Shown here piece after piece: positions 52,809 to 63,907 of a stretch of 64,000 nt of DNA. Source of the stretch: Oxytropis ochrocephala (taxonomy: Eukaryota; Streptophyta; Magnoliopsida; Fabales; Fabaceae); contig CM037092.1 in the NCBI GenBank assembly GCA_020916435.1, forward strand, positions 81,540,817 to 81,604,816. The letters run 5' to 3'. Made by a program: the position numbers and the translations under genes. Under the pieces are notes generated by a model. That model did no database searches and was not told the DNA's origin. It saw nothing but the letters and a program-made list of their open reading frames with translations. The first letter of the stretch is position 1. Each line of letters opens with the position of its first letter.

Positions 52809-53224
52809 TGTTCGGTCCTGGAATTTGGATATACCTTGTCCGAGGAGCTTGAAGGTCTTGCTACGTAGTCCTTGAAGATTGGAGTCGGTTGCGTGAAGAT
52901 TGAGCTCGCTCGGTCCGAGTTAGTGCTCCTCCCACGTCGGGTGGGGTGTACCTGCAGACACTCCGATGCCTAAGTCATCATGTGAGCAAGGAGGAAAGTG
53001 CAAGGAATGAGAACGTACCTGAAATTGGAGGCCTACACTACTATTTATAGACGGAGTACCTCGGTCTTGACCGTTGGATCTGGCCGGGTGATTTTAGTCG
53101 TCGGTCTTGTATGCCCTGGGGCTGGGGGGCTGTGCTTTACCCTGAAGTGCATATTGGGTTGTGTCTCTGAAGCTGGATTGAGTCAGGCCCAGTTCCTTAA
53201 GAGCTTTTGGCCTAGGCCAGAACA
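52809..53224 (-). repeat. LTR of Tat element C (5' LTR), 416 bp
   Basis: TGTTCGGTCC...GGCCAGAACA. It shares CCCACGTCGGGTGGGG (52931), CCGATGCCTAAGTCA and the minus-strand TATA box (53041-53050) with LTRs A and B. PBS on the left side marks it as the 5' LTR of a minus-strand element. Confidence 0.85.
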
Positions 53225-53299
53225 GAATTAAAAACTAATAAACCAAATCAATTGGTTTTAATGGTGTTAATACCATTGTCTCAAAACTGATAAAAAGAA

Positions 53300-53667
53300 G
53301 GCTTAATTATAGTTTTGGTCCTTCTATTTTCACCAACTCACGATTTTGATCCCCCAAGAAATTTTTTCACGAATTTAGTCCCCCTATTTTCACTAGCTCA
53401 CAATTTTAGTCCCCCAACAATTTTTCTCACGAATTTAGTCTCCTATTTTTGCCAACTAACGATTTTAGTCCCCCTATTTTTCCAAATTTTAAAAACAAAG
53501 TCCCCCCTCTAGGAACAATAGGGGAACCAAAACCGTGAGTTGGCGAAAATAGAGGGACTAAAATCGTAAGTTGGTGAAAGTAGGGGGACTAAATTTGTGA
53601 AAAAAATTCTTGAGAGACTAAAATCATGAGTTGGCAAAAATAAATGGACAAAAACTATAATTAAACC
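53300..53667. mobile_element. Palindromic Mutator-type MITE, 368 bp
   Basis: GGCTTAATTATAGTTTTGGT ... to the inverted end CAAAAACTATAATTAAACC, flanked by 9 bp TAAAAAGAA (53291-53299 and 53668-53676). The arms (AACTCACGATTTTGATCCCC, GAATTTAGTCCCCCTATTTT and complements) pair along almost the whole length. Confidence 0.85.
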
Positions 53668-53847
53668 TAAAAAGAAATAGACTTGAACATTGGAAATTAA
53701 TATAAAACTTAAGGCATCCTTTTCAGAACCATTTAACTCAATTCAATGTCCATGAATATTATTTAATTAAGGCATACACCCATATTAAACACTTTAATAA
53801 TAATAATAGTTATAATAGCAACTTTTAAAATGCACCAAAAATTTAAA

Positions 53848-54791
53848 GGCAAAATAACTCCGAGAGTCCTTTAAGTTATTTAATTGTAACAAGTTGGTCC
53901 TTTAAGTTTTTTTTCGTACCACTTAAGTTCTTTAAGTCACATAATATGTACATCGTTAGTCTTTTTTTCATTCCAAAAATCTCAATTCACACTAACATAG
54001 TTGATGAGGCCGTGACTGAGGCTACCTGTTCACGACTAAGCCGAGCATCACTCTGAAGCCGTGGAATCAAGACAAGGCTTGAGGGACTGGACGTGATCAT
54101 GCCGAAGACTAACTGAAGTCCTCAACAAAACACTCGGCCAAGTCTCCAGTGATCGGCTCCTCCAGAATACTCGGTTTGCCTAGCAACCGAGGTCATCCAG
54201 CGTAACCGACTCATTATAATGTAACGACTGCTATTATTATGTAACGACTACCAATTATTAGGCATTAATGATTGTACTACTATATAACTCGACCAAAGAG
54301 GCTAATACAAGGGTTGAACAATTTTACTATCCACGCGAGATTGTTCATTGTGTTCTTGATCATTCCTATCTTAAGAAATAGTTGAGAACACTACCTATCA
54401 TCTATCTTGTAAGAATTTGGTCCTTTAAGACTACTATCATGTAACGATTTGAAACTTTCAACTTAAAAATGTTTAAAAAAATATGGTTCATCTTCTTTTT
54501 CATTTAAGTTGAAAGGACCAAATTGTTATATGACGGTAGTCTTAAATGACAAAATTGTTACAAGAAAGATGACATGTAGGCTGTATCACAACCATGTAAG
54601 CTCTATTAATGCGAATTGAGTTTTTTTTGTAACAGAAAATGAAAAAGGACTAATGGTGTACAAATTATGTAACTTAAAGGACCAACTTATTACAATTGAA
54701 TAACTTAAAAGACCTAACTAGTACGAAAAAAACTTAAAGGACCAATTTGTTACAATTAAATAACTTAAAGGATCCGTAGTGTAATTTTGCC
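53848..54791. mobile_element. MITE with long inverted arms, interrupted by a solo LTR
   Basis: Ends GGCAAAATAACTCCGAGAGT and the inverted ATCCGTAGTGTAATTTTGCC. Arms of about 170 bases rich in TCCTTTAAGTTATTTAATTG. Flanks AAAATTTAAA and AAAATTAAAA are a possible imperfect 9-10 bp duplication. A second internal inverted pair lies at 54396-54480 and 54505-54590. The empty element would be about 575 bp. Confidence 0.75.
54027..54390. repeat. Solo LTR, 364 bp, target duplication CTACC
   Basis: TGTTCACGACTAAGCCGAGC ... AAATAGTTGAGAACA, with CTACC on both sides (54022-54026 and 54391-54395). The flanking MITE arm rejoins correctly when the LTR is removed (CCTAC-TGTCATC in the opposite arm). TATA-like CTATATAACTC at about 54281. 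No internal region: a solo LTR left by LTR-LTR recombination. Confidence 0.85.
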
Positions 54792-55183
54792 AAAATTAAA
54801 AGGACACAAGTTGAACGCTTTGTTCATATTTTCCAGAGAAAAGTTTTATTGAAAATTTCTTAAATAAAACAAAAAGTACAACGCTCCACTTATAAAACAC
54901 TACTATCCCCTCACTCCCCCAACTAACTTCTCTTAAAAATGTCTCATGTTTTCATCGATCGCAATGATGGGGATACATCGAAAAGGCTTTTGAATTCTAT
55001 CGACGCCCGTTGGAGCCATTAGGATATGTGAAAAAAAAATTGTTGTCGTGGAGTTTCTCGCGAAGATTCTCCTAGTGTGAAAATCACGGAGGTGACACCG
55101 CCAGTTTGTTTTCTTATCTATCCTCACTGTGAGTTAAATTTTGATATATGAATTTATGTTACGTTTTACAGTTTTATTATTTC
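54792..55183. other. Non-coding flank of the VOC-like fragment
   Basis: No confident coding. The end TTTTATTATTTCAG (55183) is a good 3' splice site directly before the VOC-like exon, and CACTGTGAGTT near 55128 may be the matching donor. Open frames on the minus strand here are not supported. Confidence 0.5.
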
Positions 55184-55390
55184 AGGAATGTTAATCCTAG
55201 TGGGGTCTTCATCTACCGTGAAGATCCAAATCCGGGTGCCGTGCTCCAAAGAGCATTATATCTTGGAGCAAGGAGGCTTACGGAAACAGAAACGCCTAGT
55301 GTAATACCTATGGGGTTCCGAAATTGGGTTGCTTTCGAGGACCCGTTTAAGAACAAATGGGTCATTATTAACAAGTCCTATATTGATTAA
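55184..55390 (+). pseudogene. Glyoxalase/VOC-like C-terminal exon
   Basis: After the acceptor TTATTTCAG the translation reads NVNPSGVFIYREDPNPGAVL, QRALYLGARRLTETETP, GFRNWVAFEDPFKNKWVIIN then KSYID*. The order A-L-Q-R-A-x-x-x-G-A, then x-x-F-x-D-P-F-x-N-x-W-x-I is the second half of a vicinal-oxygen-chelate (glyoxalase-fold) domain. The upstream half is not found on this strand; a candidate first half lies at 58472-58612 in opposite orientation. The exact enzyme is unknown. Confidence 0.5.
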
Positions 55391-58300
55391 GTTGTAAGGC
55401 CCGGGCCAAGTTGTAATTCAATAAGTAATGGGCCTGTGTGTACAGCCCATTAAGTGTGTCATTAGGTGTGTTTGATGTTTTGTTGTAAGCCCATTAAGGG
55501 TCCGGGTTGCTGGTTTGTGCATTCGGGTAGTAAGTAACCAACTCTTTCGTTCATTAAATAAACAGATTTTCCCCAAATATCTGTTATAACTGTTTTACTC
55601 TTTCTCCAATAAATGTATGCTGGTGTACCTTGGCCTCCGCCATCACTCCCTTGTAATTTTATGTTTTACGATTTTGCCCCTGAATTCATCCAATTGGCTA
55701 TCCTAGAGGATAAGGAGGGGGATCCTTGTTTTGTAGTTGGTTTCTGTTGTGGGGGTGTTCCCCCTTTTTCCACAAAAAAAAAGTCATTTATCCATTTATA
55801 ACCATTAAAATTGTACCAAACAAATCCAATCATACCATCCTTTTTACAAAAAAGTTCACCAATCCATTCATTAGCAATTATTTAATAGATGGATTAATAT
55901 TTTTAAAACATTAAAGACTTTAATAATTTTTTGATGTGTCAAAAAAAGAAAAAAAACTGTTGTGGATTGGCCCAAAAGCCCAACAAGACTCAGGCCAGGC
56001 TAGGCCCAATCCAGTATTGGAAGTGGTCCAACTACTGTCGTGTAAGGGGAAACGTGATTCAATCTCCTCAACACATGGAAAATCCGATTTCAAATTCGAC
56101 GAACTTTCGAGTAGGCTCCGACTCTCCATGATTCTCGTCATCTATAATCTATCACTAAACCGACGTGGCTTTCATCAACTTCAGCACATATCTGAGCCGA
56201 CTTAATGACTTGTCTAAAAGTCCATCATTGTTTGTCCTTTCTACAAAAGTTAGGAATCAATATATGTATGGACTGGAAGTCTAAATGACCAGGATTTTGG
56301 AAAATTAAAAATTTGTGTGTCCCATTTATTATAGAACTAACTGCTACTTAGTATCAATTTGGTAAGACATTTTTCTTGCCTGATAAAGTTATGGCTAAAA
56401 TAGTGATAAGAATGAGCCACTGGAGAGAGAGAGAGAGTTTGAGGCGCGGTCATGAAGGAAAAAAACGTTATACTGGCTTATCTGGTATCCATTATTTTTA
56501 CGAAACATAACCTAAATTTATTTGATATCTTTCCTGTAATAAATTCTTGTAAAGGTGTGTAGAGGATAATAAAATGGTATATTGTCGCCAGCTTATGGTT
56601 GCCATGTGTAAGGTTTTTATTTTATTTTAATATTTCAATAAAATATTAAATAAATAAATAAATATCATATTATATTCCTAACAAGACCGGTCGGGCCGAG
56701 AGTGTTGAGCTAGACAAAATTCACGTAGCAAACTAGCTAACTTACAAAAGCTCAATAGATAATAATAGGTCCATTGTTTGGAATTTTTTTTAATAATCCA
56801 TAGTTTGAGGAATCTTTAGTTTTGCATGATTGTGACAAACTTTCGGCGGAGCTCTACTGGCTAGGACTGAAATCTACCAACTATTTAGGATCGGCTATAT
56901 CTAAAGATAGGTACGAAACATCTTCGAATATATCATATATGTAGCTCTTCTGGGTGTGTAATTTTTTTATGGACATCTTTTTGGTGCAAAGTAAATAATG
57001 ATCTTTTTTTTTGACAAGATAAATAATGATCATTTTTAGTGTCATCTAATCAAATTGCTTTTTAAGGCCATTATGTTGTACTACTTAAAATATATCAACA
57101 AATACTTATGTTCTGATTTCTAATTAGAAGATTGTATACACTTTTTTTACTATTAGTATTGTCTTTAAACTATTTTTTTTACAGAAGTAATATTCTTTCA
57201 ACTTATTATCAATTAATTGACGTTATATTTGTCTTAGAAATTACATCACCTCCTCTAGAGTGCAAGACACTTAGGATTTAACTAACGTGCAGGGCCGTCT
57301 CAAATAATTTGAAGGCCTGATCAAATTTTAAAATTGGACCCTAAAACCAAAACCGCAAACTAACATCTCAACAGAAATTTAAACTTGGGCTATGTATGAA
57401 AAGCATTATACAAGAAACAAAAGAAGTGAATCTTTCTTGCTAACAAGTCATTCTTGATCAAAATAATTACTCATAGTTAAGGGAAATCATTGACCATAAA
57501 AATGTGGATAACAAACAAATTATGTTTCGCCTAATTGCTTCTCTATCCTGATAGTAAAGTGATAGTGTATAGCGTCTCAGTTTTTTCCTCTATTTTACTC
57601 TTATTAATTTTTTTATAAATTCTCTCTCTATTCTCATTAAACATTTTGTCTTAATTAAATAATTTAATCATGAATAAAATATGTCATTTCATGTCATTTT
57701 AGATTTATCATTTGGCTTTAACAGCGTAAGTAATTTTTACCAAACACATGATTTGTTATCTCATGTCTTACATTTCATCCACTATCTGCTAACTTATCAG
57801 CTAGTATATACATTTTAAAATAGATATTCAAGGAGTTGACAAAAAAAAAATAGATATTCAAGGCTAAAGTAATTCGAAGTGTTAGTCATATAAATGCAAG
57901 AAGACAAACCTCAAGAGAAATGTCCACAGTGTAGTTACATTACATTGAGACAGGGTAATTACAAGGTGTTTCAAAAAGGTGCCAAACTAGTACTTGAAAT
58001 TTAACTATCCCATCAAAATCTAATTACTTATTTATAGTAGTACTACCTCGTGTCAGCCAAAGAGTAATACTATGTTAAGTACGTAGGATGTTTTAAAGGG
58101 TTCTCATCTACAAGAGGTGGAGTGGTTGGGGATCCTTGGGAGTTTTAAATGATTATCCTTAAATGTCTCAACGAGACTATGTATATAGGGCACGGGTTTT
58201 GTTTGGTGTCTCCCATATGTTAGCGAATAGGAGATGAGATTAGTGTATTTTACTAGCGGTGTCGACAAGAGGTCTTTCGTAAGCACGTTTAGTATTTTTT

Positions 58301-58471
58301 TGAGTAGTATTAACATCTTTTGAAACCAATAACGTATATTGTTTCACTTTTTTTTTTAGCATTTTTACCTTTATTACTTATCTTAGATTACTTCTTTTTG
58401 CTCATTAAATGTTTGTCATCATTAAAAAAATGGTTAACTGTGTTCCAATTATTAATAAGTAAATAAATATT
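55391..58471. other. AT-rich intergenic DNA
   Basis: No gene called. A GGGCC-containing 3'-flank follows the VOC exon (GTAAGGCCCGGGCC). 55920-56200 has short frames on both strands without homology. GA microsatellite at 56423-56440 and (TAAA)-type repeats at 56630-56665. A direct repeat AAATAGATATTCAAGG occurs at 57820 and 57850. Confidence 0.55.
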
Positions 58472-58612
58472 TTAATTAGATAAATAGACTTGGATGTCTA
58501 TTTGTTCACGGCGTGAAATTTGGTGTCCGCCAAGAACATAGTTGAAAAAAGTAACTGCGCGTTCAAAGTCGTCAGGTCTAACAATAATATTTGTGCACAT
58601 CACACCAGCCAT
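58472..58612 (-). pseudogene. Glyoxalase/VOC-like N-terminal exon
   Basis: The ATG at 58612 (minus) gives MAGVMCTNIIVRPDDFERAV then TFFNYVLGGHQISR and a short open tail, interrupted by TAA at 58472. The pattern x-x-x-V-x-D-x-x-x-A-V-x-F-F-x-x-V-L-G is the first beta-alpha unit of VOC proteins. A (GAGA)n 5' leader (58637-58650) precedes it, so a native start is plausible. It may pair with 55184-55390 but in inverted orientation. Confidence is limited by the short length. Confidence 0.4.
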
Positions 58613-58897
58613 TGTCCAGAGCGAAAAGAGATGAAGAGAGAGAGAGAGAGATGAAATACAGCTCAAATGTGCACAACTTAATCTTTGACTCACTTACAAA
58701 CAATCCATAATGTTATGCTATATTTAAAAATTACATTAAAGTATTTAATTCAAATTCTTTTAAACGTTGTCTTAGCTATCTTAAAATAATTAACTTTATA
58801 AACTACATATATTTGAGTAGATTTTTTTTAAAGATTTATGTTAGCCATTTTTTATATTGGTTAATTTTAAATTTGTTTTAAATTATGTTTTGTCTTG

Positions 58898-59050
58898 GGA
58901 AAAACCGAACCAATCCAAACCGCTTTGGTTTGGTTTGGTTCGGTTTTATTTTAGGAAGCCAACCGAACCAAACCAAACTGCATGTAGTTTTATTTTGCAG
59001 TTTGGTTCACTTTTTGTCTCAAAACCGAACCAAACCGCACCGGGAATACC
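58898..59050. repeat. Palindromic AACCGAACC/GGTTTGGTT MITE-like repeat
   Basis: AAACCGAACCAATCCAAACC is followed by GGTTTGGTTTGGTTCGGTTT and later by CCAACCGAACCAAACC and AAAACCGAACCAAACCGCAC. This is a nested hairpin typical of hAT-derived MITE ends. No duplication was fixed. Reading frames through it are accidental. Confidence 0.55.
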
Positions 59051-59063
59051 CCTGTGCTTTTGA

Positions 59064-60287
59064 ACACTTTCATTTATTTCCATCAAATTATGAAATTAAG
59101 TAGCACATGACAATTGCAGGGAGGCAGAGGCATCTAGCTAGGCCAGTAATGTGACTATATTGATTTGGACCATCTTCCTCTTCAGGAAACAAAATCAGTA
59201 AAGATAAAAAAATAGTACAGAGATGTGTTCAACTATTGATGTGAAGTGCATGCAATACAGGTAGGATTTTTCACTAATATAGGATGTTGTGGGAAATTGA
59301 ATTATAAAGATATCTCCATATCTATTCTATGTTAGAAAATGACATGTGAGTAGGGAAAGAGAGGAAACGTGTGTTTGTGTGTAATGTGTATTAATTGTTT
59401 GACTTAAAATTTTATCTTACATGTTGGAGAGGTATGTTATGAAAGGATCACATTACTTGCTGCTGTTGCCTTCTTTGAACAGCTTGCTTTCACATGGGAA
59501 AGCATTCTATGTTTGTCAAGTTTCAAATGCATCAAAATTAAAGGGATGAAAAAAAAACTATTTTAAAATAATTGAGGTGACTACAAAGCTAATATACTTA
59601 TTTAAAAGAGGAGAATATGATAAAATTTAAATACTAAAATGATTATGTAAAGTTGGAGAGAAAACTAAAAATAACAGAAACAAATTTGGCAAAGTATCCG
59701 ATAGAAAATGGCAAACTAACTTTTCTACAGAACTTTAATCTTGGTATACTAATTTTCAAGCGATTAATAGATAGAGGAGGAGCTTGCGATAGTTATTCAG
59801 GGGTCAGGTTAACATTTATATGTTTTTCGTGTGGTGTGACGAGGTTTCGTTTATTGGTTCGACGGTAAGTAGTTTGTCAACTAGATTGGTGTCTCAAGTT
59901 CGACACCTATTTTAAAGAATCAAACAGATGACTGACTCGATAAAGGGTCAGGTTGAGGGGTCTTTATTTGAACTGCATGACCATTTATTCGATCTCGATT
60001 AAAAAATTTCCAATACAAACTCCATACATGTAAGACTTAATTTAATAAAATTAAATTCATTAAAAACAAATGCATTAAGTTTCATTTTATATGAAAAAAA
60101 ATAATGGTCATAGATAGTACTAAAAATTAGTAGAATGATTTCCAAAAAAAAAAAGAATTTTTGCTACAAATTTAATTTTATATTGATAGGAAAGGTAATA
60201 GATAATATAAACATACTTGCTTTAATGTACGAAAACTATCGGTTGCGTAATGGTCACTTGTGCAACCTTGCGGGCTCATTGTCATAG
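59064..60287. other. AT-rich intergenic DNA
   Basis: No coding homology. Short frames such as 59653-59868 are unsupported. Confidence 0.55.
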
Positions 60288-60394
60288 GGGTTTTATTTTC
60301 GGTACCCCCCTAATTCCCTACCACACCCCCATAATGTCTCAAATGGACAAAAATACCCCTGAAAATTTACAAAAAGCAGCGTTCTAGGGTTGAA
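60288..60394. repeat. MITE-like end (T-run, ACCCCCC)
   Basis: GGGTTTTATTTTCGGTACCC, CCCCTAATTCCCTACCACAC and AAATGGACAAAAATACCCC match the style of the left ends at 50022 and 62746. It might be the left end of the element whose right end lies at 62478-62656, enclosing the LINE fragment, but flanking 9-mers do not match. Confidence 0.4.
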
Positions 60395-62165
60395 TTTGGA
60401 GGATAGTGTGGTGGAGGGAATTTCACAGTTTTTGGCATGCAAACGGGGAGCGGTTCCTTTCAAATTTTTGGGGGTTCCTGTTGGAGCAAACCCGAGAAGA
60501 ATGTCTACATGACAACCGATTATTGATTCAATGAAAGCTAGATTGAGCAATTGGAAGAGTAGACAATTATCCATAGGGGGCCGCATTACACTCATCAACT
60601 CGGTGCTTGCTTCCCTCCCATTGTATTTCTTTTCCTTCTACAAAGCCCCTAAAAAAGTCATTGCGGAGATTACAAAAATACAAAGAAGGTTCTTATGGGG
60701 GGGCGATGAAGAAAATAAGAAGGTAGTTTGGGTGAAGTGGGAGACGATTTGCTTACCAAGAGAGCAAGGGGGATTGGGCATAAAAAACTTAGAATTGTTT
60801 AATGTGGCATTATTAACAAAATGGAGGTGGAGAGTTTTGGTTGAGGACAACAATGCTATTTGGAAGGGGATATTGGTAGAAAGATATAAGTTAAAGGAGA
60901 GATGGCCGGACATGTCGGAGAGTACAAGAGGATGGAAGAAGAAGTCATTGTGGTGGAGGGACTTGTGCTTACTTGGAGAGGAGAGTAATTTGCAAGAAGA
61001 TTGGTTTAATCAAATAGTGAAAATAAAGTGGGAAATGGGAAGAAGGCGAGGTTTTGGAAGGATGTTTGGGTAGGTATGGATCAGTTGGAGGTTTTATTCC
61101 CTAATCTATATAATTGTTGCAGGCTTAAGGAGGCAACGGTGGATGAATTCAGCCATTAGACGGAAGCGGGATGGAGCTGGTGCATCACGCAGAATCTCGC
61201 TTGGCCAGAAGGTCTGCGAATTATGCGTAACTTTCTGCCTTTGCCCGATTTTGTTGCGACTGTCATACCGCTGACAGCAGGGGCGGACAAGTGGATTTGG
61301 GTGTCGGACGCGGTAGGTGGCTTTACGGTGAAAAATGCTATGAATTGTTGCTGAATTTTTCTGCAGGTGGAGCGGATATTCAGCAGCCCGAAACTGTCAC
61401 GACATGCAAAAAAATTTGGAAATGCGATGTACCGTCCAAAATACAAATTTTCGCATGGAGGGTTATGCTACAGCGAGTTGCCACTAGAGTTGCTTTGCAT
61501 AGAAGAGGGATAATTCAATCCCAAAATGACTTAAGTTGCGTGATGTGTTTTAGGGAGCAGGAGACGGTGGAACACTTATCCATGTCTTGTGGAGTTGCAA
61601 AGAGTACTGGGAGGGGTGTTTTTGCTTGGATGGGATCTTCGTTTGGAGATGCTGCTAATCTAACAATTCATTATGTGGGGAAATTGACTAAGGGGAAAAA
61701 ACAAAGAAGTGTCAAACATCTTATTTGGATGGCGACGATTTGGAATCTTTGGCTGGCGAGAAACAAGATAATTTTCAAAGGCGAGGTAGCCTCAGTTCCG
61801 GCAATACTAGAGGGTATTAAGGACTCGGCGTGATGTTGGTTTAAGGCAAGGAAATGAAGAAATTGTAGGGTGACATGGGCGGGCTGGTTTCATTGTCCGA
61901 TGGGATGCTTCTCCATGTTGTAATTTATTCTATATATGGCTGTAAACACTTATGTGGATTTTGTAGGGGGAGAAACAGTGAATTATTGTTGTTATTTCAC
62001 TGTGGCACATCTCTTATGCGGAGTACTCTTTTTCCTTCCTTAGTCTTTTTCCTAATGGGTTTTGGCTTTGGAAGGTTTTGATCAGGAGGCCCTCCCCCTT
62101 CCCTTTCTCTCATTGTAAGGGCCGGACACCCCTTGTGGTCCCTTCAATAAAATTTTTGTTTATCT
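60395..62165 (+). pseudogene. LINE fragment: RT C-terminus to 3' end
   Basis: Plus strand: KRGAVPFKFLGVPVGANPRR, ARLSNWKSRQLSIGGRITLI, SVLASLPLYFFSFYKAPKKV, QRRFLWGGDEENKKVVWVKW and REQGGLGIKNLELFNVALLT. After frame changes come the zf-RVT region IWKCDVPSKIQIFAWRVMLQ and CVMCFREQETVEHLSMSC, then HLIWMATIWNLWLARNKIIF. It ends with GTGGTCCCTTCAATAAAATT. It is 5' truncated before the catalytic RT motifs. Frameshifts at about 61070 and stops at 61832. A different LINE family from 34046-40720. Confidence 0.85.
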
Positions 62166-62174
62166 TGGGGATTA

Positions 62175-62477
62175 TCTGCAGGAGACTCAGTAGGAGGATT
62201 GGCATAGAGGGAGGCCGGTTCCTCAGTATGATCCTCAGTCTCCTCCTCAGTACCATCCACAGTATCCTCAGTATGATCCTCAACCTCTTCATTACCATCC
62301 CCCACCTCCCGAGTATCAGCAGCAGCAGACCCAGGCTGATACTTATTACTCAGACCAGTCTATGTCTGAGTATCATGAGGAGCCTCAGCAGTATCAGGAG
62401 GAGCCTTAGGAGGAGCCTCAGCCCTCTCTTTTCACTGACTTGGCAGATCATGTCTGCAGTTCTATACTCGCAGATCA
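62175..62477 (+). pseudogene. Pro/Gln/Tyr-rich coding remnant
   Basis: In one frame: PQYDPQSPPQYHPQYPQYDP, PLHYHPPPPEYQQQQTQADT and SMSEYHEEPQQYQEEP, then TAG, then EEPQPSLFTDLADHVC. Repeating CAG/CCT codons give a disordered tail like that of some plant mobile-domain or RNA-binding proteins. The protein is not identifiable. It begins next to the LINE 3' end and stops at the MITE end. Confidence 0.4.
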
Positions 62478-62656
62478 TGTGTAACGGCCAATCGTATATA
62501 CTTCTTCACGGCATATATACGATGTCTTAAAAATACACATCGTATATATGTCCCAAATGACATATATACGATGAGCCTTTTTCAAAAAAAAAAACATAGA
62601 TAACAAAGGGCATTTTGGGGATTTCAGTGTGGGTGGGGGTTTAAGGGGAGAGGGTG
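62478..62656. mobile_element. Partial hairpin-cassette MITE (copy 2), right end
   Basis: Hairpin ATCGTATATACTTCTTCACG...CATATATACGATG and ATCGTATATATGTCCC...GACATATATACGATG. It is followed by AGGGCATTTTGGGGATTTCA and GGGTGGGGGTCCAAAAAAAC, the same right end as copy 1 (50870-50941). The left end is missing or displaced. Confidence 0.7.
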
Positions 62657-62745
62657 GGGGTCCAAAAAAACACCCTACGTAGAACTGCCGGTAATCATGG
62701 CCTAACATATATTTAGGCTAGCAGGAATAGTTCTAATTAGGATAG

Positions 62746-63898
62746 GGCTTTTTTTTCCACACCCCCCACATTATCAATCCCACCCACATAAATTACATTT
62801 TGGACAAAAATGCCCCCAGCAATTCCACACTTTCCCCTTTTTACCCCTGGTTTGTTAAAAAATAAATAAATAAAAATTTCGGAATTACCTCTAAAAAAGG
62901 TAATTCCGGTTCAAAAAATAGGAATTTCGGATTTACCCTTTAATTCCGAAAAGATTTTCGGAATTAACTCAGAAATGAGGTAATTCCGGTTCACATTTGT
63001 GAACCGGAATTACCCATTTCTGAGGTAATTCCGAAAATTAATATGTTTTTTTTTCAATTATTAATTTTTTTCGGAATTATTAATATTTTTTATTTCGAAC
63101 GAATAATTTAGGCTAAAAAATCGGTTTTCGGACAATATACTCTGATCGTAATGAAACCACAACCATTATATCCGAAAAAAATCAAGAATCAAGACTCCCC
63201 TAGAAAAAACTTCTTACGGGACTACGGCCTCAAAATCCCAAATTCCATCGTTTACTATTTTTTACGATTTTTTTAAATTTTTCATAGTCTCCAAAAAATC
63301 TAAAAAATTTGTATAGCCTTATTTTGGTTTTGTTAGATTTTTAGTGGTGTTTTTATATTTTTTTTAGAGTAGTTTTGACTATTTTTAGTAGCCTTTTAGT
63401 AATAAAAATTAAAACAAATCGTATATATGTCATTTTTGACCATATTACGACGCCTACTAACCGTGAGCAGTGAATGTCATGATACAACTCGAGCCTCAGT
63501 AGAGTGTCAGGAGAAGAATATCGCATCTTGGCCTCCCCAAATCTGTCGTCGTTTACTGCGGTCTTCGCTCCGGAAGACTTCGCTCGCGCTACATTTATGC
63601 AGTGCGTCTACTCGCCACTGTTAAAAAAAATAATGTAAATAAAAAAGATTAATAATTGAAAAAAAAAAATTTGTAATTTTCGGAATTATCTCAGAAATAG
63701 GTAATTCCGAAATTTTTAATTTTTTATGAACCGGAATTACCTTTCTTAGAGGTAATTCCGAAATTTTAATTTTTTTTGAACCAGAATTACCTTATTTAGA
63801 GGTAATTCCGATTTTTTTTTTAAAAGACAGGGTAGTTTTAGGTTTTTTTGAATTATGGGGGTGGGATTGATAATGAGGGGGGTGTGAAAAAAAAAGCC
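62746..63898. mobile_element. Mutator-type MITE with hairpin cassettes (copy 3), 1153 bp
   Basis: 9 bp duplication TTAGGATAG (62737-62745 and 63899-63907). Ends GGCTTTTTTTTCCACACCCC and the inverted GGTGTGAAAAAAAAAGCC, followed by matching CATTATCAATCCCACCC. Cassettes are GGAATTACC/GGTAATTCC hairpins at both sides (62879-63020 and 63680-63810). The core 63095-63425 is the inverted homologue of 50230-50550 in copy 1. A possible foreign insert (63430-63625) has GC-normal composition and a 65-codon frame with no known match. Confidence 0.85.
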
Positions 63899-63907
63899 TT
63901 AGGATAG

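Noticed and set aside
62078..62530. 150-codon Ser/Ile/Leu-rich frame and its minus-strand partner
   Set aside because: Out of frame with the Pro/Gln/Tyr-rich remnant, which explains the codon pattern better (CAG/CCT/TAT triplets).
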